Assembly (NCBI GenBank): GCA_002812745.2
Contig: NCSJ02000115.1
Location: 1 to 64,000 of the forward strand
Direction of reading: 5' to 3'
Length of the DNA stretch: 64,000 nucleotides
Source: Scytalidium lignicola
Lineage: Eukaryota; Ascomycota; Leotiomycetes
Shown piece by piece: positions 20,752 to 31,600 of this stretch. Every line of letters starts with the position of its first letter. Within the stretch, counting starts at the first letter, position 1. The position numbers were made by a program, and so were the translations under genes. A model generated the notes under the pieces. That model had not been told where the DNA came from, ran no database searches, and saw nothing but the letters and a program-made list of their open reading frames with translations.

Positions 20752-22346
20752 TTAAGTCCCTCTATAACCCGGTTGCTCCTCTAACCTATCCATAAGATTC
20801 CCACCTAAAACGCCACCATCCAAGATGATCGCCTCATTATCTTCGAAATCATCCTGAACCCGTCTCCAAGTCTTTTTCCTCCTAACTTCACCACCATCGC
20901 CGCTGTCTTCATTTTCTTTACCTTTGCCTTTGCCTTTGGCGTTATCTATGTGATAAACAGGCTTAATCAACCCTCCCAAGAGCGGATTCCGACTGAACGC
21001 TCCCCCTGCAGTATTTCCTGAATTCTTACTGATTTCGTTGAGCGGTGCAGTGTATTCCTCTTCCTCGCTCTCTACTTCAACTGGCTTTTCTACTGCACCC
21101 ATCCGTTTAACCACCTTGCCCTTTACTAGATCAATAGATACCACCTGCCTTCGCTTCTCATACTCTGGTCGAGCATTCCACTCCATTTCTCTAAGGATCT
21201 TCTGCTGCCTTTTCAACTCTCTCGCTCGATCTGCAGGACTTGCCCACATATTCCCTCCCCCTACTGCCCTCGCCATCGAAACATCAAAATCAGCAGCCTC
21301 ATCTCTAACCGTCGTACGTTTCGCATTCTGTGTCTGGAACGCAAGAAGTTTATCCCTATGTTCCTTGGCGGCGNCTCCGCAGGACTGAGATAATCTGCTG
21401 ATGCGGGTTTGGAGAATGGCGCCGGGGTACGGCTAACATCTACCTTTCGATGAGCATTTGCATCAAGTGTCATCTTCTCCCTTCCACGCTCTTCCTTAAG
21501 TTCTCGGATCATTCCTTGAACTTCTGTGCTGCTAAGTAATGGTGTTCCGCAGAATGTACATGGCCCTAGGCCTTCTTTCACACAGATTACTTTCCCGCAG
21601 TTTAGACAGTTTGGTGCTGCAGTCAGTAGCGGGTGGCGGGTTGCTATGCAATTACATTTTCGCTTTTCATTATCATTGCTTGAGAGAGTGCTATTGGTGC
21701 TTATTTCTAACGCACGAATGGCTGAGTCCAGTTCGGAGAGAACAGTAGAATCACCATGCATAGAAGTGCCGCCTGTGATGTTGATTTTAGTCTTGAAGGT
21801 TGCTTGAGGGGCAGGAGAGGATGTTCGTGATGTAGGCATGCTCTTCGACTTTAAGTCGGAGATTAGGGGTCCTGAGGCTGACGGTGGTGGTTTTCTGGGT
21901 TGGGGAGTTGAGGGCTTGGCGGGTTGAATGGATACATTGCTTGTTGATGGCTTTGGTGACTCGGTGGAGCGTCTGTTTGGGATATAGTCTTCTTCATATT
22001 TCTTGGTGTAAGCTGTTCCTGGGGCAGCGTATGTGTCTTGTATCCGACGTGGCGCGGGAGTATGGATATTTGCTTTCTTCTTTTTGCCATGCTGTTTTGC
22101 TTTAGGGACTTCTGACAAACCCTGTCCCCGCGGAGCTGAAGAAGAAGCCTGTGCTGCTGCAGAGACTGGATCTTTTCGTCGAGAGTTAAAGGACGATATA
22201 AATTCTATAGATTGAGGTGATTCGCCAAGTAGATTGTTGAAATGCTCTGCAGCTTCTGCCTTTGATAACGTGGATGCATAATCTAGAACTTGTTGGAGAT
22301 CTGACTCTGGAAGAGGCAACAGCCGAGACAGCTGTGCTAGAGACAT
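20752..22346 (-). CDS. ASC-1/TRIP4-type zinc-finger protein (RQC-trigger subunit, Rqt4-like)
   Basis: One gene is split into two frames by an N at 21374. The N-terminal part (from the ATG at 22346) has a helical block at about 1-55 and then a disordered, basic S/P-rich stretch. The C2HC5 zinc finger at about 229-275 shows CNCIATRHPLLTAAPNCLNC followed by GKVICVKEGLGPCTFC. That finger defines the ASC-1/TRIP4 family, whose yeast member Rqt4 belongs to the complex that splits collided ribosomes. The second frame begins with AAKEHRDKLLAFQ and continues through DFDVS, the WASPADRARELKRQQ segment and a C-terminal acidic/basic tail, all as expected after the finger. Total length is about 530 aa. Functional assignment rests on the finger and overall layout. 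Confidence 0.8.
21374..21374. other. Ambiguous base breaking the ASC-1-type gene
   Basis: A single N in a GC-rich context (GCGGCG N CTCCGC) shifts the minus-strand reading frame. The continuation is clear in another frame, so a base or more is missing or miscalled. Confidence 0.85.
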
Positions 22347-22820
22347 GGTTACAGAATGAGGCTCTTCAAAATTGCAGATAAAGAAGTTCTTTGAGATATG
22401 GTCACGTTAGAGCTGTGACATAGTACCTTGTTATAGTACCTGGTTGCTGAGGTAAAAATAAATTTCCGAGATGACTGCATCGCGGGGCGGTCTGCATAGA
22501 TGCGGATAACGACGGCGCTGCAATCAACCTTTTATCTACAATCAGGTACCCCGCCAAGCCACCGCCCTTCAATTGACGAGTAGATGTGATAGAGATTCCT
22601 ACCTCTTGCACTCTTGCTACAGTATTGGTACGCATAGATATGTATTCTCAGTACACTGTTTTATGTGACTGATTTCTGGTGAATAAGTAGCATTTTTTGC
22701 ATTTAAATCCTCTTCTTCTCTTAATATCTCTCTAGATAGATTTAGACTCTGAAGATTTCCCACTCCGTCTGTTTCTGACTCATACATATAATATATCTTT
22801 TATATCTCTCAGTTACCAAG
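22347..22820. promoter_or_regulatory. Divergent promoter region
   Basis: This 474-bp noncoding gap lies between the head-to-head ASC-1-type gene and the PLP-enzyme gene. It has a pyrimidine-rich stretch shortly before the ATG at 22821. I recognise no factor site. Confidence 0.5.
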
Positions 22821-24256
22821 ATGTCCATCACCGACAATCTCAAATCGCTGTCAATGGCTTCTCCCGACGATAAAGAAGTTTATGAAAAGACGTCTTTTGG
22901 CAAAGAGATGAAAAAACACTTTCTCTTTGATCCGAAGTGGAAAAACCTGAATCATGGCATGAACCCCCTTTCTCTCTCTAGCCATTCTACCTCTGCTAAA
23001 CACTTTATCCAGGTTCATTCGGGACCATCCCTCGAGCCATTCATCAAAGAAGACTCCAGTATCTAGACCAGTGCGAGTCAACGCCAGACGCATTCATCCG
23101 CTACACCTACCCCGAGCTCCTAGACCAGTCCCGAGAAGCCGTAGCAAAGTTCCTCAACGTCCCAACTTCCACCGTCGTCTTCGTCTCAAATGCCACCACG
23201 GGCGTCAACACCGTCCTCCGCAACCTAGTCTGGTCCCCAGCCGGCACGGATGAAATCCTCTACTTCGACACCATCTACGGCGCCTGCGGCAAAACAATCC
23301 AGTATATCTGTGAAACCCACCCTGGACAGGTCGCCCCCCGCGAGATACGTCTTACCTACCCAATCGAAGACTCCGATGTAGTCTCCCTCTTCAAGTCCGC
23401 CATCAAAGCCTCCAAAGCCGCAGGCAAAACCCCCCGCATAGCAGTCTTCGATCTGATCTCCTCCCTCCCGGGAGTCCGCATGCCCTTCGAAGCCCTAACG
23501 CAAGTCTGCCGCTCCGAAGGAATCCTCTCCCTCATCGACGGCGCGCACGGAATCGGGCACATCCCCCTCGACCTCTCCGCGCTGAACCCCGATTTCCTAA
23601 CCTCCAACTGCCACAAATGGCTGTTCGTGCCTCGCGGCTGCGCGCTTCTCTACGTCCCCGAGCGCCACCAGGACCTCATGCGTTCCACGATCCCCACATC
23701 GCACGGCTTCATCCCCTTACCGGATCCAGACAGCAAGGAGGAGGCGAAATCCAGTCCCTTGCCGCCGAGCACCAAGACCGCCTTCGTCAACGCGTTCGAG
23801 TTCGTCGGCACGATTGATAACACGAATTACCTGACCGTCGCCGAAGCCATCAAGTGGAGAGCAGAAGTCTGCGGCGGGGAGGCGGCCATCTACGAGAACT
23901 GCGTGCGACTGGCGCGAGAAGGCGCCAAGGTCGTGGTGGATATCCTGGGCACCGAGGTCTTGGATGATAGCAAGCATTGCATCACCGAGTGCTGTCTTTT
24001 CAATGTTCGATTGCCGGTAAGTCCGGCTTCGATCGCGGCCGATCGGAGGAATGCCGTGACGCAGTGGATCGCTGAGACGGCTATCTCGGATTATAATACC
24101 TTTATGGCTATTTATTTCTTTCAGGGCGCTTGGTGGGCTAGACTTAGTGCGCAAGTATATCTTGATCTTGATGATTTCAAGTGGGCCGGGGAGACACTGA
24201 AAGCACTCTGTGATAAGGTTGGACGCAGGGAATTGGCGGCAAAGGCGCAGTTGTAA
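22821..24256 (+). CDS. Class-V PLP-dependent aminotransferase-fold enzyme (isopenicillin-N-epimerase-like)
   Basis: There are two exons, 22821-22956 and 23013-24256, giving about 459 aa. The join restores the family word LNHGSFGTIPRA. It requires a GC-AG intron of 56 bp (GCATGA...branch CTAAAC...CCAG), since no GT donor fits. The enzyme has the PLP-binding aspartate in LIDGAHGIGH (about 220) and the Schiff-base lysine in SNCHKWLFVPRG (about 245). Relatives are annotated as isopenicillin-N epimerase-like, cysteine desulfurase-like or hercynylcysteine-lyase-like, so the substrate cannot be named from sequence. Exon 2 is strongly enriched in C-ending codons, unlike the surrounding AT-leaning genes. 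It could be an old transfer or a highly expressed gene. Confidence 0.88.
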
Positions 24257-24595
24257 ATAAAAAAGAACCAAGTGGCGTTGATTTTTTTGATGGAATACAC
24301 GTGTAGTAGAGGTAAGCTAGAAACTGTTTTTGGATATTGAGTCATATATATATTTGGCTTGTTTCATTAAAGCCATTCCTAATGATACTGAGCCATAATG
24401 CTTGGAATTCCTTTCCCAAAGCTAAAAGAAACCCATACCTAATTCTTCTAGAGAAAACCGTTCAGCTACATTGTGAAAGCAAAAGTCCATCACCACCATT
24501 CCCAAATCGCAGATGCCCGTAAGCAAGGAGAACCAGTGTATGAACTTAAAAGAACCTCCCATCCATCCCTGTCGCAGTCATTTCACACACCTCAT
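24257..24595. other. Noncoding convergent 3' region
   Basis: A short AT-rich gap lies between the convergent PLP-enzyme and glycine-zipper genes. I see nothing else here. Confidence 0.6.
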
Positions 24596-25285
24596 CTAAT
24601 CAGAATCGGATCCATGATGGCTTCTGCTTCGGCTTCGGCTGTGGTGGTGATGATGTCCGTGATCATGATGGTGGTGATGTTGATGGTCCGGATGCAACCC
24701 CCCTGGTGGTGCACCATATGCCAGACCGTCGTCATACTTATGTTTTTTCTCGTCCTTGTGCTTCTTGTGTTTATTCTCCAAAAAATTCGCTCCGATGGCG
24801 CCAGCTACGCTGCCAGCTAGTGTCCCGAGCATGCCGCCGCCTAACTCGTGTCCGACAAAGCCACCGGAAGCGCCGCCCAAGAGTGTTGCGCCCAAACCAC
24901 GCTCGCCTTCTTGACCTGGACCACCGAAGCCTGCGTCAGGACCTGGAGGTCCACCGGATCGGGTGTCATATTGGGGCTGGTTCTGGTAAGGAGCAGGAGA
25001 ATGTGATGGAGATGGACCGCCGTACTGGGGTTGTTGCGGGTAAGGAGCTGGGGAGTGCGATGGGGAATGGCCAGCGTATTGATGTTGCGGCGGCGGCTGA
25101 TGGTATTGTGGTTGCGATGGATATTGGGCTGGAGGAGGCGCGCCGTAGCCTTGGGGCGGGGGTGTATTGTACTGTTGAGGAGGTCCACCGTACTGGTTAT
25201 TCGGTGGCGCACCGTACTGTGGTTGCTGAGGGTATTGACTGTTGTTGTAGTCGCCGCCGCCTCCGTAGTAATCTCTGCTCGCCAT
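24596..25285 (-). CDS. PQY-rich glycine-zipper membrane protein
   Basis: A 229-aa single-exon protein. The N-terminal half (about 1-125) is low-complexity Pro/Gln/Tyr/Gly repeat with a duplicated unit (QYGG.SPSHSPAPY). A glycine-zipper 2TM segment follows at about 132-165 (GLGATLLGGASGGFVGHELG then GGMLGTLAGSVAGAIGANF), then a Lys/His-rich stretch (ENKHKKHKDEKKHK) and a His/Ser/Arg-rich tail with runs of four to five histidines. Glycine-zipper proteins of this build are common in Pezizomycotina but poorly characterised. Membrane association is inferred from the zipper, and metal binding by the His tail is speculation. The start ATG at 25285 gives MASRDYYGG. Confidence 0.75.
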   Translation of the reverse strand: MASRDYYGGGGDYNNSQYPQQPQYGAPPNNQYGGPPQQYNTPPPQGYGAPPPAQYPSQPQYHQPPPQHQYAGHSPSHSPAPYPQQPQYGGPSPSHSPAPYQNQPQYDTRSGGPPGPDAGFGGPGQEGERGLGATLLGGASGGFVGHELGGGMLGTLAGSVAGAIGANFLENKHKKHKDEKKHKYDDGLAYGAPPGGLHPDHQHHHHHDHGHHHHHSRSRSRSHHGSDSD

Positions 25286-26611
25286 GCTAGATAGATAGGG
25301 AGAAGTTGGATGGCACGGAAGATGATCAAAAGAGCCGAAGAAAATGAAGATGAGAGAGATGAAATTGGCAGATATAGGATTGAGAAGGAGATGAAGACTG
25401 AGGGATGAAGGAGATGAAATGGGTTACCCGGGCGGGGGAGGAGCAGTGTTTATAAGCTTACTGAAGGCAACTGCGAAGGTGTGCGCGGCGGCTGCCCGTT
25501 TGGAAGAGGCGTTGATTGAATCAGCTTTGAGCCCCCTGCCAGCTTCGTACCATGCGGCGGTTTTCTTAGCGGGGGAGGGAGAAAGGAGGAGGAGGGGAGA
25601 ATGATGATGGAGGGGCTGGAGGGTTTGGAGGGTCTGGAGGGGCTGGCTGAGGCACAGCAAACCTTGCTTCACTCGTCAACCCTCGGCCAGCCAGTCAGTC
25701 GTAGCCGCCTGGGCACGTAAGATGCGCCGCAAGAGAATTACGACCTCAGATACCGGTACAGTCCTGGCACAAGGATGGCCGATTGTCTACAGCCGTTTCC
25801 CTCCGACGGTGTACCGTACGATAGGTACAATTGCTCCATGAGACAATCAACAGCGTCCTTGGCAGTGGAGATATGATGACTGATGGTCGAGCTCCCGGTC
25901 ATTGCGCGTGTGACATAAGGATGCTGCTTTTGCTCTTGCTCGGAGTGCGCGAACCATCCCATGGGCGAGGGAAAAGGTCTCATGGGTCTCTCTCATGGGT
26001 CTCATCATCTCATGGGTCTCTCATGGGTCTCTCATGGGTTGTTGGTTGGCGCATGATGATGAAAGTTGCTATGGCTGTGGTCGGCAAATCTCCACTCTTC
26101 TTCTGGTAAGGCTGAGGCGGTGCGGCGCGCTGCAATCCGCTCTCGTAACGCAACGCGCTGTGGGGCAGTCAAGAGGAGAAGGAGTTGTATACAAACCTCG
26201 GAGCCACCGATAAAGCCGGTGAGGTCTTGATTTCTTGGATTCTCTTGGATCTCTTGATTACAAAGACGTAACTAGGAATGCATGACCTCGTTCGTTGCTT
26301 TTGGAAAGCCGTTAGGAGAGACCGATGAAGAAGTAGTTGGGTGTTTCAGTCACGTGGTTATTGTCATGTGATTTGAATCATATGACTGCCCAGATGGTTT
26401 AAGATATTATAATGTGATTATTATTCTCTATGTAAAGTCCGGCTGGTAAGGGAAAGAAGATTTGCGAGGTCTTCTTGACCCCTGTGCTTGGCTTGGCTTG
26501 ATGCCTAAAGGAAGTAAAGCAATGGGGGTTAATTCACTCAATCACAAAGTGAACACTTCAATTATTTCATGTCAGAATTCTCATAAATCCTGGGCAAGAT
26601 CGCCTTTCAAT
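25286..26611. other. 1.3-kb noncoding region upstream of the glycine-zipper gene
   Basis: No gene is supported here. It contains a purine-rich stretch just upstream of the 25285 start and the CATGGGTCTC repeat at 25981-26039. The antisense frames reading across it are short and compositionally odd. Confidence 0.55.
25981..26039. repeat. CATGGGTCTC tandem repeat
   Basis: The word CATGGGT begins at 25981, 25994, 26011, 26022 and 26033, with an 11-bp unit (CATGGGTCTCT) in the best part. It is noncoding. Confidence 0.85.
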
Positions 26612-27325
26612 TCATGAACAGCACAAGTATTCATCCATCAAATCTTCTGGATAGATCCCGTAGGTTGCCAAGACCTCCTCAATCATCTCCTGCGTCCTCT
26701 GATCTCGAGCACTCTGCTCCTCCAACATCTGCATTAGAAGTAACTCATCCAACTCCTCTCCCGGATCATAATCATCATAAATCAGCATTGAAGTTGGGGC
26801 TGTTGAAGTATGGACAATGGGAGAGGGCAGCACAGGTGGGAAGGGTCGTAGCGGTGGCCGAGAAGCGAACTGCATTCCAGGATCGAGTCGTAGTGGATCA
26901 ATACCATTATTGAGGACAGCTCTAGCGTTAGGAGGAGAAAGGAGACTTGCAAGTTGCTCTAACAAATCTCTTGGAAGCATATCCCTTGGCAACATTGGTG
27001 CACTTCCAACACTACCCCGGAGACCAGCACCTAAAGCTCCAAAGCGACCATGTCTGCGTCTCGAAAGCGTTGGAGATTTACGAGTATGACCGCCGCCAAA
27101 CCGTGCATTGGGTAGTTCTAATCCTATACCGTATATCCTGGCAAGCATCTCCATGAATCCTTGTGGTCGCGGTCCTCGTGCGAACGCTGCGTTTGGCGCA
27201 AAACCAATGGGTTCATTTACACCGATGCGAGAACCGATGTATCTACCCCCTAGCATAGAGCTATGACTTGCAGATCCCAGACGTCGAAAACCTTGACCAT
27301 TGTTTCTTCGATGTGGAACAAGCAT
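26612..27325 (-). CDS. Protein of unknown function
   Basis: The first ATG in frame is at 27325, giving 237 aa. The frame is open 14 codons further upstream but without an ATG. The sequence has an Arg/Gly-rich N-terminal third, a helical segment around FMEMLARIYGIGLELPNARF (about 58-77), a basic patch (SRRRHGRFG), a Leu-rich stretch (PRDLLEQLASLLSPPNARAV), a Pro-rich linker and an acidic helical C-terminus (EELDELLLMQMLEEQSARDQ) ending in CCS. I recognise no domain. The ordered acidic C-terminus and uniform composition argue for a real gene. An unannotated upstream exon is possible, because a splice-acceptor-like TTACAAG precedes the frame. Confidence 0.55.
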   Translation of the reverse strand: MLVPHRRNNGQGFRRLGSASHSSMLGGRYIGSRIGVNEPIGFAPNAAFARGPRPQGFMEMLARIYGIGLELPNARFGGGHTRKSPTLSRRRHGRFGALGAGLRGSVGSAPMLPRDMLPRDLLEQLASLLSPPNARAVLNNGIDPLRLDPGMQFASRPPLRPFPPVLPSPIVHTSTAPTSMLIYDDYDPGEELDELLLMQMLEEQSARDQRTQEMIEEVLATYGIYPEDLMDEYLCCS

Positions 27326-28636
27326 GCCGTATTGAAGGGGAACTGCTAACGTGATGTTGGTCCACACTTGTAAGGAGGAATGAAAGGTTGAAGCCTCACT
27401 CTTTAATCCGAAGTTCGGAACAGGATCTTGTTACGTAAGGAAACAAATAAACAAATAGCATATATTTGAGAGCAAATGGTGTATGTAGTAGGGAAGTTTA
27501 ATAGTAAATACGATTGTTGGTTCGACTGACATCAGATAAATTGAACCACTTGTCTTGGAACAATGAGAGAAGGTTGTAGAAAAATAAACAAGGAAACTAG
27601 CAGGAAAGATGAAATATAATAGTCTTCGCGTTGCATGCGTCGTACGACAAGTGTGATCAATTCAACCTTAGGGCCGGTCGTGAGCCGTTCTAGAGGGTCT
27701 AAAGAACGCTTGTATCACCATAAAAAAATAAGCAAACAAACACTTGTTAAAGCATAGCAAACCAAAACTCCGTAGCACAACTCCTGCATATCTGGAATTC
27801 GGTTAAGGTTCAAGGAAATCACTCCATGCACTGAATATCCAATTTTGAGTAGCAGATTGCCAGCTCATATGCTGCAGTTAAGCGGTTGATATTTCTCATT
27901 TCTCACAGACAAGGCAGTGAAAATTGTTTGGATGATAGAGAAAGGCATAGGAAAAGTGGGAGGGAGCACGTTTCCTTAGGTCTTGACAACTACGAGTTAA
28001 ACCTCAAAGACCGCTAGGCGTGTGTAGTAAGCTTTTGTCCAATGATAATGACAATGATGTCGGCTTTTCCTTTGGTTTTCGGGATGCCACGTTGTAGTGA
28101 GCTTTGCTAGAGTAAATGCTATCGCAAAAGCAGTTGGACTAATATCAATAACAAATACAGAAATGTGAATTGCACCGCATTTTAGTAATTGATGCTGTTG
28201 TCTGATTAGTCCTCACCGATCCGTACAGCATCGAAACATGGTGTTGATGAAGAATGCAGGGCATAAACCCATGGCAAGCAGCAGTTGTGCCTGAAATTTA
28301 CTATGTCGCGTGTGTTCCTGCGCCAGGCGTCGACGCTAGTTTAGGTTAAGATCGAAAAGATGAAGCTCTGTTTTCGAATCTCTCGTCTCCCTCGTCGACA
28401 TTGACTTGACAGCTTTTGTGCGCACTACAAATCACTCTAAAATCTTGAAAACTACACTCAGCTTCTTCACACGCGAAACCCCAAGCCTCTCCTCCAAGTG
28501 CATCTCGATTCCCACCGCAGTTTCCATATCCTCTTTTCAAGCGAAAGGAATCTCGCGTTGTTCTAAATCGCGCGACTCCTCAGCCTATTCTGCAGACTCC
28601 TTTACGTCTACATACACGACTTTATAACGAGAAATC
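27326..28636. promoter_or_regulatory. Divergent 1.3-kb noncoding region
   Basis: This region lies between the unknown minus-strand gene and the GYF gene. It carries one ATCAGATAA word at 27531-27539. The part just before 28637 is CT-rich, as expected for a fungal 5' leader. No RNA gene was seen. Confidence 0.5.
27531..27539 (+). promoter_or_regulatory. Single ATCAGATAA word (possible GATA-factor site)
   Basis: An exact match to the iron-GATA-factor consensus ATCWGATAA lies about 205 bp upstream of the 27325 start. As a lone site outside the siderophore cluster it may well be chance. Confidence 0.3.
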
Positions 28637-31600
28637 ATGCCTTCACACATGCCGTCGAGCTTCGCATCTGCTGCTGCAGGACAAGCCGCCAGTCGTGATC
28701 CCCGAACTACGAGAGGGGACGGAAGGACAAGCGGTGATTGGTATGTGGCCCCTCAAACGTCATAGTCATGAAATTCTGTGATATTTATGGTCAATTGTGC
28801 TTGGATCCAAGAGATGATGCTTAACAAGTCTTGCCGCATAGAGGATGAACAAGCTATTTTCATGGATCTTCAGGCCACAGTATCAATAAAAAGACCTTGA
28901 AATTTCTTTATGCATGAGTGGTCGACTTTGTCAAATGCAGTACATTAATCGATGTTTTTGTGTAGGTCGCGACGAGACACTAGAACAACCAATGGAACAT
29001 TAACACTCCGACGTTCGTCTACTGCTCCATATGGACAACAATCCTCCCAAGGCGATTCTGTCCTTCCTGCACAAAATTCGGACATACAAGGCTCTTCACA
29101 ACAGCCCACAAATACGATGTACGAACAATCTACTGAGACTCGGTACTCAAAAGACCAACTCCTAGACATTTTCAGATCAAACCAGGGCTCTGAAACAGCA
29201 AATGGAGATGTTTCGAGACTTTTTACTAGTACTTGGGATCCAGGACATTCAAACGGTGCAAATGGGCGTGGTTGGGGAAAGACAAACGACAGCCGAGAAA
29301 CCCACGGACCGGAAGTGTGTTGGGACCAGAACGGAACTGTGCAGCCTATTGGTCTTGAAGAAATGTCGGCGCTAGAAAAATCTGTGCGTCTACTACATCT
29401 ACTACACTGCTTGATATCTGTGTGAAATGGTGTGCTAATGGACACTAGATCTTCTCTGGAGACGTGAACTCCCCGTTAAAGCCACCGCCACTGAATACCA
29501 AAGATCAAAACGCTTCGGGCTCTGGGGTAAATGGCCGAAAGACCTCAGTATCTCAAGGTCAGGGAGGAAGTAGTTTTGGCCTAACTTCTCCATCCAGCAG
29601 GCCAGGCACCCGTCGGCGGGAGACCAGCGATTCTTTATACTCCGCTGGGTTAGCATCACCTTCTGGAACCGGAAGATTTTCGAAAGACGATACTTCCCCA
29701 TTTTTTAATCGTAAACTGAACGAGACGAAGGAGGGTTTGGACGATCGCGAAGGAGATAATAAAAGAGATATAGGTTTTGGGGGTCTGATGCGAAGCAATA
29801 CGGGAAACATTCCCAGTAATGGGCCAGCGTCGCCTTGGAGTTCCGGCCCCGTTAATCCAACGATAACACCGATGGGTAATTTTGGAAGTTTCAGTCTCAA
29901 TCCAACAACACCTGTTGAAAAAAGACCAGGTTTTGGAAGTCTGAGGGGTGAAAGTCGTCTTGCACACCTCATGCCTAAGGAGAACTCTGAGGATACATCT
30001 TCTAAGGCCACGGAACGATCTTGGAGATCTAGACCGCGCACGGACACCGATCCCTTCGCTGAGGATTCTGCTCCTCCTGGAGGCACCATTCCAGCAAAGA
30101 CGCAAGGTATTGATACTCCGGTACGTGGTAGTAATTCTATGACAGACTTTGGTATGACGGATTTGCCTGGATTTCGGGAAGCTCAACGAAACCAGAATCA
30201 ACATACACCAGCTCGGCATGGCGAAAATGAACCCTTGAGTCCGATGGACACAAATCCATATCGTAGTCCTCATGATGATCGTACAGAGACCGATGACTCT
30301 AGCTTTGATGGTGAAGCACACCAACATTCGCGTTTACAAGGATTAGGTGGGGTTCCAGAGCATCCTCGAGATGCATTTGCTGGATTACCAAGGAGTTTAT
30401 CTGGTGCTCCATTTGAAGGGAGTGATAGGAGCCAGACCTCGAGTGCTGGAGGATCTAGAGCATTTCCGGGAATGAGTGGACTTCCTTCTCTCGGTGGTTT
30501 AGGAGGCTTGGGTGGCTGGCCCACAAGCGGTAATACTGCTGGGACTCCTGATCGTGAACACCGAGCTGGATTTCCGGGTCCTTTTGGAAGCTCCTTATTT
30601 GGACCGATGGGTGACCTCCAATCACCAAGCCTTGGTGGATTAGGTGGCATGTTCGGTCCAGGAGGTGTTCCCAATCTCCCCGGGTCTGGTACTGTTGGTC
30701 GTGGTAGCAAGCTAGGGTCCTTGTTTCCAGCTGCTATGCAGGCTCAGATGCAAGGTTCGGAGAATGAAACTTCGACAGACAGTGGAGATGTAAGACATAG
30801 CGGTGGTTTCGGAACTATTGGCAGGAACTTTCCTCCGCGTGAAACTGGAAGCCCGATACGAGCTGGGCGATCGGCTTTCGAGGAGATGTTTCAGCAAGGC
30901 GAAACTGCCCGCAATCAAGCCCCATTTTCAACATCCGATAGCAATCCCGCTCAAACTGCGTCTTCCTTCCCCAAACCTTCTTCAGGTCAAGGATCAACTT
31001 CAGCCGAATCATCTTCCAATCAATTGCCCGCAGCCCAACAACGAGTGATGGTTATGCCGGACAGGATGAGATGGGTGTATCTAGACCCTCAAGGCCAAGT
31101 GCAAGGTCCTTGGTCTGGCCTGGAAATGCACGACTGGTACAAAGCCTCATTCTTCACTCCTGACCTATCTGTGAAGAAACTCGAGGATGGTGAATTTGAA
31201 CCTCTTGGTCAGCTAATTCGCCGCATTGGGAATTCTCGTGAGCCCTTCCTCGTTCCTCAGATAGGCATTCCACATGGACCACCAACCACTCAACCGGGAG
31301 CACCCTTTTCAGGTAATCCAGGAGCTGCACAACCAGGTGCCGTACAACCTCCATTTGCGGGCGCCTTCCCGAGTTTTGGAACTACTCTCACCGCAGAACA
31401 ACAGAACAACCTCGAGCGTAGAAAGCAGGAAGAGCAATATCTCATGGCCCGTCAACGAGAGTTTCTTGCTCAGCAGCAGGTTAATATGAAGCAGCTGCAG
31501 ATGGGTGCGCTTCCAGCATCTCTAAATCATCATTCGAGCGCCCATAGTTTACAGAGTCAACCTAGTTTTGGAAGCATGACATCACCTATTGGAATGCCCC

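Noticed and set aside
23071..23817. Arg/Pro-rich frames overlapping the PLP enzyme
   Set aside because: They are out-of-frame readings of a GC-rich exon whose correct frame is fixed by the PLP motifs.
24706..25294. Plus-strand frames of 87-194 codons across the glycine-zipper gene
   Set aside because: They are shadow readings of its repeat-rich sequence with Arg/Val-biased composition.
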